Shown one piece after another: positions 33,238-45,274 of a stretch of 64,000 bases of DNA. The notes beneath the pieces are model-generated. The model was not told the DNA's origin and did not search any database. It saw only the letters and a list, made by a program, of their open reading frames with translations. The translations under genes and the position numbers were made by a program. The DNA is taken from NCBI GenBank assembly GCA_033807775.1, contig CM066322.1:20883001-20947000 (forward strand), written 5' to 3'. How positions within the stretch are numbered: position 1 is the first letter of the stretch; every line of letters begins with the position of its first letter. The DNA comes from Saussurea involucrata. Its lineage: Eukaryota; Streptophyta; Magnoliopsida; Asterales; Asteraceae.

Positions 33238-35003
33238 TAGAGGTGGGTTCAAACGAGAATGGTATCTATTTAAAAGAATAAAGGAACAACTTTCAGCCAA
33301 TCATTTTTTAAAAATAATTCCGAAAATAATAGTTTTCAAAATTCAAATTAAAAGGGTATTAAGGTCATTTATGCTATGGATTAATTTAGGATAATATTGA
33401 CTTCCTAAAAATCAGGGATCACAATATATCATTCAAATCAAAATTGTATATATCATTTTCTTTTATTCAAGCAAATTCGATTAATCCATTTCGGCAATTC
33501 ATTGGCTATTCATCCGGTTAATCCAAATATCACCAGTGATTTCATCCGGTTAATCCAAATATAAAATATCACTGGTGATTTCATCCGGTTAATCCAAATA
33601 TCACAAGTGATTGTATGATAAATAAGTTGGACAAATTGTTTAGGTACAATATGCAACTCATAATCACATATGATTATATTGTTAAAGTGTACTTTGCATC
33701 ACTAAATCACATGTGATTATACTTTATAGTAATTGGACATATCCTTATATTTGATATCTTTCACAAAATCATATGTGATTTAATGATAAATGTTTTAGAG
33801 AAAACATTGTTATTAGTTTGCAACCCTAAATCACAAGTGATTAGACTATAAATGAATTAAACATAATGCTTAGATAACACATAACACCAAATCACATGTG
33901 ATTTTGTTCTAACTAACCTGGACAGAATGTTTCTATTACGATGCAACTTTAAATCACATGTGCTCATCCAAACAAGATCATACGTGATTTTGTTCTAACA
34001 AACTTGGCCTTGTTGAGACTTTAAATCCCCAACTTTAAATCCCCTGATGCGCATATTCTAAGATCTTGAGGGAATGAAACGTCTTGATTTTGAAGAAGTG
34101 ATCCCGACTTTAAGCTTTGGTTCCCAAAACAAATTGGATGAAACTTTAGCTCTAGTGAAAACCCATGTTCTTAAACCTCAAGAGATGTTCAACATACCTT
34201 GAACATTCATCTTTAACTTCTTTTTCTTCACTTCATAAGCTTCGTCTGAACTTTGATTTTTTTTTCCGATTGATTCGATCAATTCCGGTTGTAAATCTGA
34301 CCAATCCACCGACATCGACATTTTTCTATACCTAAAATTCTGATTTTTTCGAGGATTTCATCCTCTTTCCCCCTAAAAAAGGGGGGAAATCGATCAAAAT
34401 CAGATTCTACCACCGCTGCTCAATAATCTGCGACTATAGAGATGAATTGAAGATGCGATGAATATAATCGATCATAGATTGTAAAAACTAAGAAGAAAAT
34501 TTGCAGAATTTGCAAGAAGATGGAAGAAAACCTAGAGACTATATGAAGAAGAAAACCTAGAGACTATATGAAGAAGAAGTTAGAAGGGGAAATAAATATC
34601 TTTTGCAGTAACTCTTCACTTCATAAGCTTCGTTTGAGTATTAGGGTTGAGAAATTTCTGCCCTGATGTAGTCGACTATGAAGATCTGTATGATTTCTTC
34701 ATTTTTCTTCAAGATTTTAATCTGCAGATGGCTATTGAGATATAATAGGAAATGGTTTTGATTTGGCCTATTTGATAGGAAACTGCATGTTTATCGCACG
34801 CCAAATAAATATCAGTTATACCAATTTTTTTATTCCATTCTTACCCCTAAAATACTTTGCCCATGTCTGGAATGTGTTTTATTGGTTTCAATATTTACTG
34901 AATATGCCATTATCATTTTCAGCCATTGATTATATTTAATTAGGGGCTAAGATTTATTCCTTTATTCTTTTAAATAGTTATCATTCTCGTATGATCCTCC
35001 CTC

Positions 35004-35006
<3 letters not shown>
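33238..35006. mobile_element. inverted-repeat element inside TA microsatellite
   Basis: Ends share about 45 bp of inverted repeat: the left has ACGAGAATGGTATCTATTTA, the right end complement ACGAGAATGATAACTATTTA, both continuing AAAGAATAAAGGAA. Both ends abut TA runs (33220–33238, 35004–35022), so the target duplication is lost in the microsatellite. It resembles Micron-like elements, an inference. The interior has repeated ATCAC(N)GTGAT palindromes and no transposase. Confidence 0.65.
33662..33965. repeat. about 62-bp repeats with AATCACATGTGATT palindrome core
   Basis: Palindrome cores at 33705, 33767, 33829, 33890 and 33952 are spaced 62, 62, 61 and 62 bp. Irregularly spaced relatives lie at about 33530, 33566, 33600 and 33662. 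The text between cores is only loosely conserved. Confidence 0.8.
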
Positions 35007-35035
<29 letters not shown>

Positions 35036-36455
35036 AAGAGAATATTTTGCAACTCTTAAAAAATGTTGCAATCCTTGAAACCCATCTCCTGACCATCCGT
35101 TAAAAATTAAACGGTCAAGATGATCCACCTATTTATTGGTATTAATTAATTTGTTTTCTTTTTTTTCCATGAATTATCAAACGCAGTAAAGGGCAAATTG
35201 GGAACACAAAAAAATCAAAACACCGAACAAAAATGGAAACAATCTTTCATCTGATTAGAATCCCGCAAAACACTCGCACTGATTCAGTTTCCAGATTCCA
35301 ATTAATCTGGTGTGGCCATTGAGAAGAAGTTTCGGCGACCAAATCTTGGATATGGCTGAAAGAAATCAAGGTTTGTTTACAAACTTGTCATTCTTAATAA
35401 CACAGATCGATGAATCATTCATAAGTAGGTTTGTTTTCTTTGACAGTGAGGAAGAGAAGCGAGAGAATCATTCATAAGTAGGTTTGTTTTCTTTGACAGT
35501 GACGAAGAGAAGCGAGAGAATCATTCTGAAATACTGAACTTGCAAAATCAGAAAAATGTTTAGTTTCATCTTTTTGAATACAGATTTCAGAAATTGATAT
35601 ATGCACAGTCGATGATAATTTCAATATTCTTGGGAAAAAAGAGGGTTTTATAATTTTTACGCCCAAATGTTCAATCTTGATACTAAATTCTTGAAAACAT
35701 TAAATTCATATCAATACGAGTGTCATGAATGATGCTTCGTAAGGTGAATATAATCTGCTGCTATTAATCATGATGTGTATATTATTCAAATGAATATAAT
35801 TCATCAACTGCATGTGGATTCATCGTTAACACTTGCCAATCCGATTTAGCTATATGTACTGCTACAAGTAAAACAACGTTTTAATTACATGAAAATTTAA
35901 AATACAAACAACTCAGTTGCAACCAAAAAACGATACATAACCGTCATCATTAAATAGAGCTCGACTCAGCCACATTGAATACGAAATTTACAACTAAAAT
36001 TAAAAAAATTACCTTCGTCAACAGTTAATTCATCGGGGTCGACAAAACCCTCTAACCGACATGTTTCGTTACATTGTGAACCTTCACCCACATTCTCTTT
36101 AGAGATACTACGTAATGAATCAAAAGTTAAAAGACCTTCATTATTACTATCCGGCACCGAGCACAACGATAAAATGTATTCATCAACTTTTCTCCTGTCT
36201 GGGAATCATGGACCACTTCGTTTTCTGTCAGGAGAAAATCATCTTTCTTCGAAGCAATCATCTACATCGACTTCATTGTTCATTATGCTTACATTCTCCA
36301 TTGCGTTTAGGGTTGAATGAGTCTCTCTTGGCTCAACCGAAAAATCTGTAGAATACTTGATTGCGATTCTTCACATAAAAATCAAGTTAACATAAATAAA
36401 AAAAAACTAAAGGATAATCAACAAAAATAAGGAAAAGGGATAAACACCAAAAATA
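35007..36455. other. unassigned sequence within locus B
   Basis: Lies where exon 1 of kinase B should be. It contains a 53-bp tandem duplication (35413–35465 and 35466–35518) and otherwise AT-rich sequence with no recognised gene. Short frames at 35966–36351 could be remnants of something captured, but no family is recognisable. Confidence 0.5.
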
Positions 36456-37253
36456 AATCGTTACTTGGGGATATGGTTCAAGAAGAGAGCAACAGGTACA
36501 GTGGTATGGGTTGTTGCTAACAGAGACTTGCCGATATCCAATAGATCTCAAGGCAAGCAATATTTTGCTGGATCGTGACATGAACCCAAAGATATCAGAC
36601 TTTGGGCTTGCTAGAGAGTTTGGAGGAGACCAGATTACCGCCAACACGAAGAAAGTGGTTGGAACAAAGTAAGTAATTTATAAACTATATATCGTGTGAT
36701 TCACTTATGAGGCTTATTTGTCATTCTTTTTGTTTTGTTTTGTTGCAGTGGTTATATTTCACCCGAGTATGCAATTCACGGGCGTATCTCTGTTAAATCG
36801 GATGTGTTCAATTTTGGTGTTTTGGTGCTGGAGATAGTGAGTGGGAAGAAAAACAGAGAATTTTCTTGTGAAGATGTCAATGATAATCTTCTTGGACATG
36901 TAAGTAAATTTGATTGATAACCAATGAGTAAAAAAGTAAACTTAAATAGAAAATTACCTCATTCTTTTTCACTTTTAATAATGGACTTGGGTTTCATTCA
37001 GGCATGGAGACTCTATACCGAAGGCAAGTGCCTTGAGCTGATGAGTCCATCTTTACGCAACTCATGCATTGCCTCAAAGGTAGAACGAACAATACATGTT
37101 GGTCTATTGTGCGTGCAAAATCTTGCACAGGATAGGCCAACGATGCCGCACGTGGTTAGGATGTTGAGTGGTGATGGTGCATTGCCTCCACCTAAACAGC
37201 CTGCTTTTTTTGTTGGAGAAGACTTGCATAACCTTTTCAGCAGGAGTCGATAA
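36456..37253 (+). pseudogene. S-domain receptor-like kinase B, collapsed remnant
   Basis: 36456–36542 matches the lectin segment of exon 1 (YLGIWYKK to NRDLPLSN in the other copies) with small indels. It is joined directly at about 36543 to the middle of kinase exon 5 (DLKASNILLDRD, DFGLAREFGG). About 900 bp of exon 1, the membrane exon and the first kinase exons are gone. Exon 5 then ends at a normal donor (36668), exon 6 is 36749–36899 and exon 7 starts at 37002. The C-terminus is frameshifted and stops at 37251–37253, short of the terminal sequence seen in A and C. Glycine loop, catalytic lysine and HRD are missing, so no kinase activity is possible. Confidence 0.9.
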
Positions 37254-37353
37254 AGGCACTATAGGAAGTGCGTATTCCGATGCAAATTTAATAGATTATG
37301 TGTTCTATGTATGATAGAGTCCATCCTTTTATGCAATTTGTAGTTTTTTTTTC

Positions 37354-37717
37354 GGGAAATTAATTAAAATGCCACAAGTTTGACTTTGCTTTACCAAAAT
37401 GCCACAAATCTCGTTCAGTTTGCAAAAATGCCACAAATTTCCGCGGTGGGCGCGGGCCCACACCCACGTGTCACAAAGTTTCGGCCAAAAGTCCTGCGGA
37501 GCCCCCCAACTATGCCCGCGGTGACAAGTTTGGCCCCTGTCCCGCGGTGGTTCCCCGTGATGGGCCAAATTTTTTTTCATTTTTGGTCCTTTTTCACGTG
37601 TACTGTTCTTGTGTCTTTGGATGAAAATGAGAAAAAAAAACGAAAATACAGTTCAGTTTCAATGGTCAAAAGAACATTTTCATTTTCATCCAAAAACAGT
37701 ACACGTGAAAAAGGATA
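37354..37717. mobile_element. MULE terminal-repeat relic with foldback
   Basis: Begins GGGAAATTAATTAAAATGCC and follows the wording of the MULE 2 terminal repeat (40861 onward), including CCCCCCAACTATGCCCGCG. At 37589–37630 and 37677–37717 it forms a near-perfect inverted repeat around TTCACGTGTACTGTT. Probably an internally deleted MULE with one full end and a truncated partner. Confidence 0.6.
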
Positions 37718-38513
37718 ATTAATATAGATAATTATAATATAAATAATAAATTAATTATAAAATATAGATAACTAAAATTTTACTTTTGTTTTCTTTTACT
37801 ATATTTTGTGTAAATATAATTTAAGAGTGAATTGTGGATTTGGTCCATGTGGTTTTATGATTTCTTTGACCATGGTTCTCATTCTATGTTTATTATGGAT
37901 ATGGTCCTCGTGGTATGCAATCTGTTGTGACTAAGGTCCCTCGTCACCAACACCGTTAACTTTTAATGGTTAAGGGAATCTTTTATAGGGGTATTATTGT
38001 CATTTTCACTTATCACAAATATGAGGGACCAAATCCACAATTGATTTTTATGTTTGATTTTTTGGAATTGGGAACGACCTCTCTCACGTACGATACCACA
38101 CCAAAATAGGAAAATATTATGTCTTTTATTTTGATTTCATTTTTTAATCAAAATAGGAAAATATATTTTAGATATTTGATTCATAATAAAATGGTACTCA
38201 CTCTATAATTGCTTATTTTTAAGGTTTAACAAGCACCACATCCACAATTCACAATTCACTCTATTATCTGATAGATATGCAAACAAACCTTTAAAACAGG
38301 AGAAAAACCTTTAAAATAAGAGAAAAACCTTTAAAATAACCCATCAAAGTAATAAGTGTTTGATATCCAACATTATATCTCAAAAAACAACCCATCAAAA
38401 TAATAAGTGTTTGATATCAACATTACATCCCAAAAAAGACAACCAATCAGAATAACAAATGTTTGATTTCAACATTACATAAATAAAAAAAAACCAATTT
38501 AGTTACCACTTGT

Positions 38514-39239
38514 CTATCCCTTACAAGTTCTTGAGTTGTGACCTTGTTTGTTGCATTTCATACATCTTACCGTCTTCCCAAGCCTTGATAGTTTACTTCC
38601 TTTCCCAATTGCTTGACTCAACTCTTCAGCTGTCTTTCTTCTTTTTTTCCTTGGTCTTCCTACTTGTGTGTGATGTATCGGTGGAATCAGTGTAGAGGGA
38701 CAACTAGACTTGGGCCACATCAATCTACTAGTTATAGGACTTACTTTGAAACTATACATGGCCTTCCATGTATCTAACCTATATACCGGATGAACCCAAT
38801 CTTCAGGTAACACACTTCCACCATTTTTAGCCATGTTCCATATTGTAGCCACCGCATGCTTACACGGCATCCCGGTTAACTCCCAACATCTACAAGAACA
38901 AACTTTTTTTGTTGACATCAACCACACATTGGTCCATCCAAGGGCCACTTACCTGGTATTGATCTCCTCCATTCCAAATAACTTTGTATTTTGGAGCTTC
39001 TGTCTTGATGGAATTTAGCATTTTGTAGCTGTTGGTGTAAGTGGCTCATGTGCTTTGTCAATCAATTTCTGGACGTTGACAATTCTTTTCATAAGATATT
39101 CTCTTATATACTCCAAGGCAGTAACGATGGGTTTGTCCCTCGCATCCACAAGTTGTTTATTGAAAACTTCGCACATATTATTGAATAATACATCACTATG
39201 ACTGGTACTGTAAAAGTTTACACTATTAAAATTTGACAC
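38514..39239 (-). pseudogene. MULE 1 transposase C-terminal part (SWIM and CCHC zinc motifs)
   Basis: Reading leftwards: a conserved post-catalytic segment (DVLFNNMCEVFNKQLVDARD, EYIREYLMKRI), a frame change near 39010–38960, then a SWIM zinc finger (CSCRCWELTGMPCKHAV), a GRPRKKRRK basic stretch and a CCHC knuckle (CMKCNKQGHNSRTC) ending at 38514. These are the usual C-terminal modules of plant MULE (MuDR-type) transposases, which bind DNA in the nucleus. Frame breaks and the missing DDE core make it non-functional. Confidence 0.88.
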
Positions 39240-39697
39240 TATTAAAAAGAAGAAAAATTTAAGTGTTAGAAACTCTAAAATATCATTAGTGTTAGAAACT
39301 CTAAAGTGTTTAGAAACTCTAAATTTACAAATAAACTCTAAACTGTAAAAGTAAACTAAAAAACAAAACCATCACAACCATCGCAACAAGCCATCACTTT
39401 CAAATGATTTTTTATTAAAAGTAAAACCATGTGCGAAACAGGTACAACAAACATATTAAAAACACTTTCAAATGATTTTTTATTAAAAACAAAACCATCA
39501 CACTAAATATATTTTCCACTTTGTAAACAGTAAGCAACAAACAATAAAGCAAATATATAACAGCAAACAGTGGGGGAATTTAAATAGCAAACAACAAACA
39601 TTAAACAGTAAACAACAAACATGTACCTTTAAAATGAATTTTAACTTGCAAGTAAACCATATAACAGCAAACAGTGGGGGAATTTAAACAACAAACA

Positions 39698-40267
39698 TCA
39701 AATTGTAAACAACAAACAGGTACCTTTAAAATGAGATTTTGTCCAGTGTTGTGGGTTTGTAACAATGGTATCCGAGATTTGTTCGGACAACCAAGTAGCT
39801 GTGCAAACTTTAATTTTATTGCTTTGGAGACATTTATGTGTATCTACATGTGTCTTGACCGTCCATGTTTTATCATGTTTGCCTACGGATATTAGCAATA
39901 CCCATGGGCAACATGCTTTGTCCGAGCCATTTTTAAACTCAGGTAATATTCCTTTACAAACGGCCCTCATCCTTACCAAATCACTTTTCACTAATTGTAT
40001 CTCCCTTCTAGTTTCGACAGCATGCATATCAAGTCTTTTTTTAATAACCTCTTTGCTACCAAATACTTGTCCAACATAAAAGTGGGTACCACCTTCATTT
40101 ACTTCTCCCTCCCTTTTTAAATTCTTCAAAACCTTTTTCCTGTCACTTTCCATATCAGAATCTTCTGATGCACTGTCCAGTTCTTCAAGTGACATTGGCT
40201 CTACATCTCCATCCACATTGGTATCGTACGTGAGAGAGGTCGTTCCCAATTCCAAAAAATCAAACAT
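39698..40267 (-). pseudogene. MULE 1 transposase N-terminal part (MuDR DNA-binding domain)
   Basis: ATG at 40265–40267 lies inside the right terminal repeat. An acidic N-terminus (MSLEELDSASEDSDMESD) is followed by a MuDR-type zinc-binding domain (VGQVFGSKEVIKKRLDMHAV, MRAVCKGI, ACCPWVLLIS, WTVKTHVDTHKC). It ends at CATTTTAAAG|GTACCT, a donor-like site, but the region beyond is repeats and lacks the catalytic MULE domain. Confidence 0.85.
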
Positions 40268-40501
40268 AAAAATCAATTGTGGATTTAGTCCCTCATATTT
40301 GTGATAAGTGAAAATGACAATAATACCCTTATAAAAGATTCCCTTAACCATTAAAAGTTAACGGTGTTAATGACGAGGGACCTTAGTCACAACAGATTGC
40401 ATACCACGAGGACTATATCCATAATAAACAAAGAGTGAGGACCATGGTCAAAGAAATCGTAAAACCACAAAAACCAAATCCACAATTCACTCAAAATTTA
40501 A

Positions 40502-40851
40502 TTAACAAATATAAAAAAATAAAAAAAATAAAGCGTGGGTAAGAAATTTTAATAAAAATAATGTTCAAATAAACTAATAAATAAATTAAATTTAAAAAAA
40601 TGCATTTGTTTAATATATATAGTTTGTGAAAGAGCTTTCTAATTATGAAAGATACGGGTTGTCTTGCGAAGCTTTGCAAGCTATATGACATGCCATGTCA
40701 TCTTGCAAGACGTGTGTGGATGATCTAAAAAGGACACACATAGTTGACCATTGACCTCAGTCTTCTCTTTAGTCTTCAATATGAAGTTCTGAACTACATC
40801 AGATTGCAAATACAATTTCTTTATGGAAATAATATAAAAGGAAAGGAAAGG
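40502..40851. other. spacer between the two MULEs
   Basis: AT-rich with no gene. The phrase TGGAAATAATATAAAAGGAA (about 40824) occurs again, one base different, just right of MULE 2 near 45921. Confidence 0.4.
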
Positions 40852-41359
40852 AAAAAAATAGGGAATTTAATTAAAATACCCAAAGTTTGACTTTGACTTA
40901 CCAAAATACCCATTTCTCTACCGAATTTGCCGAAATACCCATTATTTCCGCGACAGATCCCGCGGTCGCGGGATAGGGCACACGTGGCCCGCTATTATGG
41001 CCAAAAAGTCCCGCGGCACCCCCCAACTATGCCCGCGTTTACAGTTTCGGTCCCTCCCCGCGACTAACCCCGCGACCATCCCGCGATCGGCCAAAAATGT
41101 CATTTTTGGTCCTTTTTGCACGAATCTTTGCATGCTTTTTACTGTTTTTTCCCACAATTATTGTACTTTGAAGACCAATTTGTGGTTCAAATTCACTGGC
41201 ATGTTTGAGATTTCATCCATAAATATCAGTAAAATGCAATTCACAATTCACACCATTCTATCCTTCTTTCTTGCTTTCTTTCACTTGCTTTCTTTCTTGC
41301 TTTCTTTCTTCAGTAAACAAATAGCATCGTCATCTAACCCATCGTCTACACCTGAAAGA

Positions 41360-41642
41360 ATGCCACCTAAACTCCAGAACGATAGCAGCAAAGGAAAAGG
41401 AGATAGACCAACTGACAGAAGAGTGAAAACAGATGATCGCCAGGAAGAATGTCCACTTGACAAGGATCGAAGTGGAAGAAAAGGAGATCAAAAGAATGAA
41501 ATGGGATATAAAAGATAGGGAGGCTCGTATTCGTCGAGAAAAAGAAGACATTCACCATATTACGCAAAACTTCGCAATTCTTCAAGCGAAGGTAAGCGAC
41601 AAACAAAGTTGGATTGATCAAACTAAAGCAATTTTTCAGTAG
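41360..41642 (+). pseudogene. MULE 2 accessory charged/coiled-coil ORF, frameshifted
   Basis: ATG 41360 opens a Lys/Asp-rich frame (MPPKLQNDSSKGKGD) that stops at 41518. An overlapping frame from about 41433 to 41642 encodes a strongly charged helix (KRMKWDIKDREARIRREKED). The two probably were one protein before a frameshift near 41430–41500. Its function is unknown. It converges on the PB1-like ORF. Confidence 0.5.
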
Positions 41643-41907
41643 GTGGTGGTACGGGTGTTGCTTTAGTACTTTGTTGTTTATGTGTTGTTGTTTTGTACTT
41701 TTCCAGTTCGACATTGTTGTTTCGTTCCTTTCCTGTTTGTATGTTGTTGTTTAATTTGTCATGAATAAAGGTCTTTAATTTGTCTGAAAACTAGTGTTTA
41801 AATAGTCTGAAATTTGTGTAAAAAGTGGTTCATATTAAAAATACAACTCATAGATGTTATACAAGATTATTTCATAACAAACACATACTAATCAATACAG
41901 TACAAAA

Positions 41908-42485
41908 TTATCCAAATTTAAGGCTACGGCTAGACGATGGTTTGGTTTTTGACAATCCGGGTCGACTTCTTACATGCTCTGGCGAGACGAGTCTCAAAGT
42001 GTTAAGCTCCACTTTCTCGATGTACACTTCAATCACAGTATGGCCGTCAACATACTGGCGTATGTTGGCTACATCTTCGTCGGTACTCAATTATACCAGT
42101 CCAGTCAAGAAGTCTGCATTCGGCCTCTTAAAATACAACCTATTATATTTTGGTTCTTCATAGTCCAGCTCTTTCATGATCTGTTCAAGCAGTTGCATAG
42201 AAAGATCCTCCACATCTAACATGTCAACATAAATTTCTAGACCACGAAAATAATGTCTTTTGGGTGGTTCCGTGAAGTACCCACCATGGTGGACTTTCAT
42301 GGTGAACAACTGTGGATATGCATCTGTTGATGAACATTAATTAATATAGTTAGTTCATAGAACAACGGTAGTAACAAGCAAAACTCAATGAAACATGCAC
42401 ACCAACCATATAACTCTTTGCCAATGTCTGAAAGCGATTCAGATAAACGCCTAAAGCACCAAACATGAAGGTTTGGGGATGCCAT
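41908..42485 (-). pseudogene. MULE-associated PB1-like domain ORF, two exons, one nonsense codon
   Basis: ATG at 42483–42485. Exon 1 is 42407–42485, followed by an 83-bp GT–AG intron, then exon 2 from 42323. The protein reads FTMKVHHGGYFTEPPKRHYF, then MKELDYEEPKYNRLYFKRP, which resembles the PB1-like N-terminal domain of plant MULE transposases (a protein-interaction fold). An in-frame TAA at 42091–42093 interrupts it, and the same frame continues (STDEDVANIRQYVDGHTVIE) to a stop at 41908. In most MULEs this domain starts the transposase itself. Here it lies downstream of the transposase C-terminus, as a separate gene or after rearrangement. Confidence 0.7.
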
Positions 42486-42637
42486 GTAAGAATACGTTAA
42501 CGAATAATATGTTCTCGTATATGTGTTTTACGACTAATCTAGCGTGGGTTATTTATAGGCAAATGTGGATGCTTTTACTGCACTTAGGTCCCTGTCTTTG
42601 CTCTAACACAACTTAGGTCCCTGTCTTTCTATATAAC

Positions 42638-42697
42638 CATTACTATTCTCTCCATTTAGACTACTACCATTACTATTCTCTCCATTTAGACTACTAC
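42638..42697. repeat. 30-bp tandem duplication in MULE 2
   Basis: The phrase CCATTACTATTCTCTCCATT plus ten bases occurs at 42638 and 42668. A looser 111-bp duplication around GTCCCAATCAAGGGAAATCA follows (about 42753 and 42864). Confidence 0.8.
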
Positions 42698-42870
42698 CAT
42701 TATGATCATCATCCCATGTTCTGTTTCAAGTACATTTCAAAAGATAACTGGTCCCAATCAAGGGAAATCAATGTTCAGATCAACGTACATAAGTTATGTT
42801 TGATAAAGTAGATAAAATCATTTTATATATCAAAACAAACGCACTAAACATACAATATTTATTGTCCCAA

Positions 42871-45274
42871 TCAAGGGAAATCAACGTTCAGATCAACAGT
42901 ATCATATGATATAGTTTCATGTGGCTCAAGCTCCGATGGGCCCTGTGTAACGTCCCAAAAATTTCGAGAAATTTAAAATTTTTAATTAAACATTTCGTAT
43001 ATAAAACCCATTAAATAATCCCAACATATTAGTTGCAAAATCATAAATATTGTTCATGTAACCAGAAACCAGCGGAAATAATGTTAATAAATAAAACTAA
43101 TAATAGCCAGCTCATCCCGCGCGCCAGTGTGTACCCGTCACGCTTTAGAGCCACTCGTACCTGAAACCACAATTTATTGGGAAAGGGTAAGCACGAAGCT
43201 TAGTGAATTCAAACACCATAAATAACACAGTTATTCCACACTACCCCTAAAACAGATAGTGACACATAAACGATCATACAGGTCTACGAACAAATCATAA
43301 ACATGTATATCCACACCCACCCACCTAAAAGGCACAAGTCGGTCCCACCGACCACATGATAACATCTCCGGCCCCGCCGAATCCCCGGTCCCACCGAGTC
43401 TCTACGCCACCCGCGTATAAAATCTCCGGCCCCGCCGGATCCTCGGTCCCACCGAGTTAACATGACAACATAGTATCAACTAGACACCCCACTATCTAGT
43501 TCCACAACACAATCACATAAAGCTACCACACACGTACTACAGCAATGATAAAACAACCGTTATTAGATATAGTGAGAGAACTCACCTCGAACGCGCGCCT
43601 AGCTTAACAATACAATTCAAGCTTCACAATTACGGTCACTTCCCAGCACCTAAACGCATGTTAAAACATGTCAATACGAGACCCGGACCCTATGACACGA
43701 CACACGCTTAAACCGTCACTAAAACTGTTTTCCGTTCTCGCCAAACAGGTTTGTTCGGGACCTGTTTCGACCCCTTTAAACCCAGAAAATTCCCAATATT
43801 ATTTCATTATTAGAAAGTACTCTGAGATAGGGTTTCAAGGACATATTATACGCCTCCTAACGATTTTTCTACAATTAAACAAGGATTTTACAAAAACAGC
43901 TCGCGGAACAGCGAAAAACGGAACCTTTCAGTACAAAACAACGATTTTACCTATGATACGTTCCGAACTGGATTTTACACAAAACACAGAAACGTTACTA
44001 GACTCGGAAAGGGAACTTTTGGCACCGATTTCACCCCAATCCGAGTTACGAGTAAGGAGTTACGGCTTACGCAAAATCAGTGGCAGATTAATGACATTCA
44101 CATAAAATGATAAAACGGTTTTGACAAAAGGCTCGGCGGTTTAGGGTTGCGACTCCGGTGGCGTTAGGGTTCCGCCGTGGAGGACTTAGGGTTTAGCCCC
44201 GCCCACTGCCACCTCCGGCAGTGGGACACGGCGGCGGCGGCGGTTCTCCGGCGACGGTCACCCGCACGCACATACCACCCCACTCTCGCACCACCTCCCT
44301 CTTTACTCTCGATCGCCATTCGATACCGACACATACACACGCAACACACACACATACACAGCCATCGCCGTCCACCCACGGCCACCATAGCGGCGGCGTG
44401 CGGCGGTGGTTGTCTCGCCGGAAAAACGAACAAGAAAGAAAACAAGACGAAACGAGGGAACGACTTACCTTGCGATGGTTGCTCCTCTTCCCTCGACTTC
44501 TCCGGCGAATGGTGGTGGTGGCGGCGACCTCCGGCGACTGGAAAAACTCTCCGGAGAACCACTCTCTCTCTTCTTCGCTCGGTTCCTCTCTATCTCGCGA
44601 TCTCTCTCTCTCCTTCCTACTCCGGCGCCGAACATACAAGGGAAACAGAGAGGTGATCGATGGCAATGAAGGGGGAGGGATTAGGGTTTTCGTTTGGTTT
44701 TGTGTGGCTGCCGTGATCAACAAGAAGAAGCAATATGGAGGGGTTCGGTTCCTTGTGGGCCGAGCCCCCATGCACTACTTTGGACTAATTACAAAATGGT
44801 CCCTGCAGTTTCAGTTTCACCATAAAACTCTTGCCCACAAATTTCTTTACAGAAAGGGGGGGGTCCTTTTGGTTTAACCTCGTTAATAACAACGCTAAGA
44901 GAAAAGAAATATTTAAGCAATTAAAAGAGAAAGAATTCGTACCGGGACACGGGCCTTACACCCTGCGTGTTACTTACTTGGCTGACTGAACGTCTACTCC
45001 TTGGCACGGTTGAAGGGGCGGGATTTGGACACTCTCCACGAGTATGTCCTACGCATTGGCACCGAGTACATTTTCGTTGTATCGAACCTTCACCACGTGA
45101 TGGACGTCGGTTGTTCTTTCTCGGTCTCCCGACCCTGTTCTTATCGTTTAAAGGTGGATAGCATGGCGAAAGGGGGTCGGGTGGATACACCCATTCTTCA
45201 GGGGGTCCAACTGGATTTATTACCTCTGCGTATGTTCTCCGGTAAGTTTCGGACGTGAAGAAAGTTACAGCCAA
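42871..45274 (-). pseudogene. MULE 2 transposase C-terminus, interrupted by solo LTR
   Basis: Minus-strand pieces 45274–44961 and 42940–42871 join in one frame (384 bases) once the LTR and one target copy are ignored, ending in TGA at 42871–42873. The protein has the end of the post-SWIM segment (YRRTYAEVINPVGPPEEWVY), a GRPRK basic patch and a CCHC knuckle (CTRCQCVGHTRGEC), then an acidic tail. The MuDR DNA-binding, DDE and SWIM portions are absent. Confidence 0.8.
42946..44960. mobile_element. solo LTR, about 2.0 kb
   Basis: TGTAACGTCCC at the left and GGGCCTTACA at the right, flanked by a perfect 5-bp duplication CCCTG (42941–42945, 44961–44965). No internal region, primer site or purine tract, so it is a solo LTR left by recombination. 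The tail (44100–44860) is GC-rich with CGGCGG and CTCTCT tracts that open long frames on both strands. These are low complexity and not taken as genes. Confidence 0.85.

Larger units (their letters stand above)
37825..40492 (-). mobile_element. MULE 1 (Mutator-like), degenerate
   Basis: Long terminal inverted repeats (about 37825–38102 and 40218–40492) begin GAGTGAATTGTGGATTTGG. Flanking 9-mers ATAATTTAA (37816–37824) and AAAATTTAA (40493–40501) match at 8 of 9, the Mutator target size. The transposase gene is on the minus strand with N- and C-terminal parts but no catalytic core. The interior also has 55–58-bp repeats (38338–38480) and a 104-bp duplication (starts 39561 and 39665). Confidence 0.88.

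Noticed and set aside
44177..44877. Long overlapping open frames on both strands near 44.2–44.9 kb
   Set aside because: They lie in the GC-rich, CGG/CTC-repetitive tail of a solo LTR, overlap on both strands, and encode low-complexity Arg/Ser/Pro-rich sequence with no recognisable domain.
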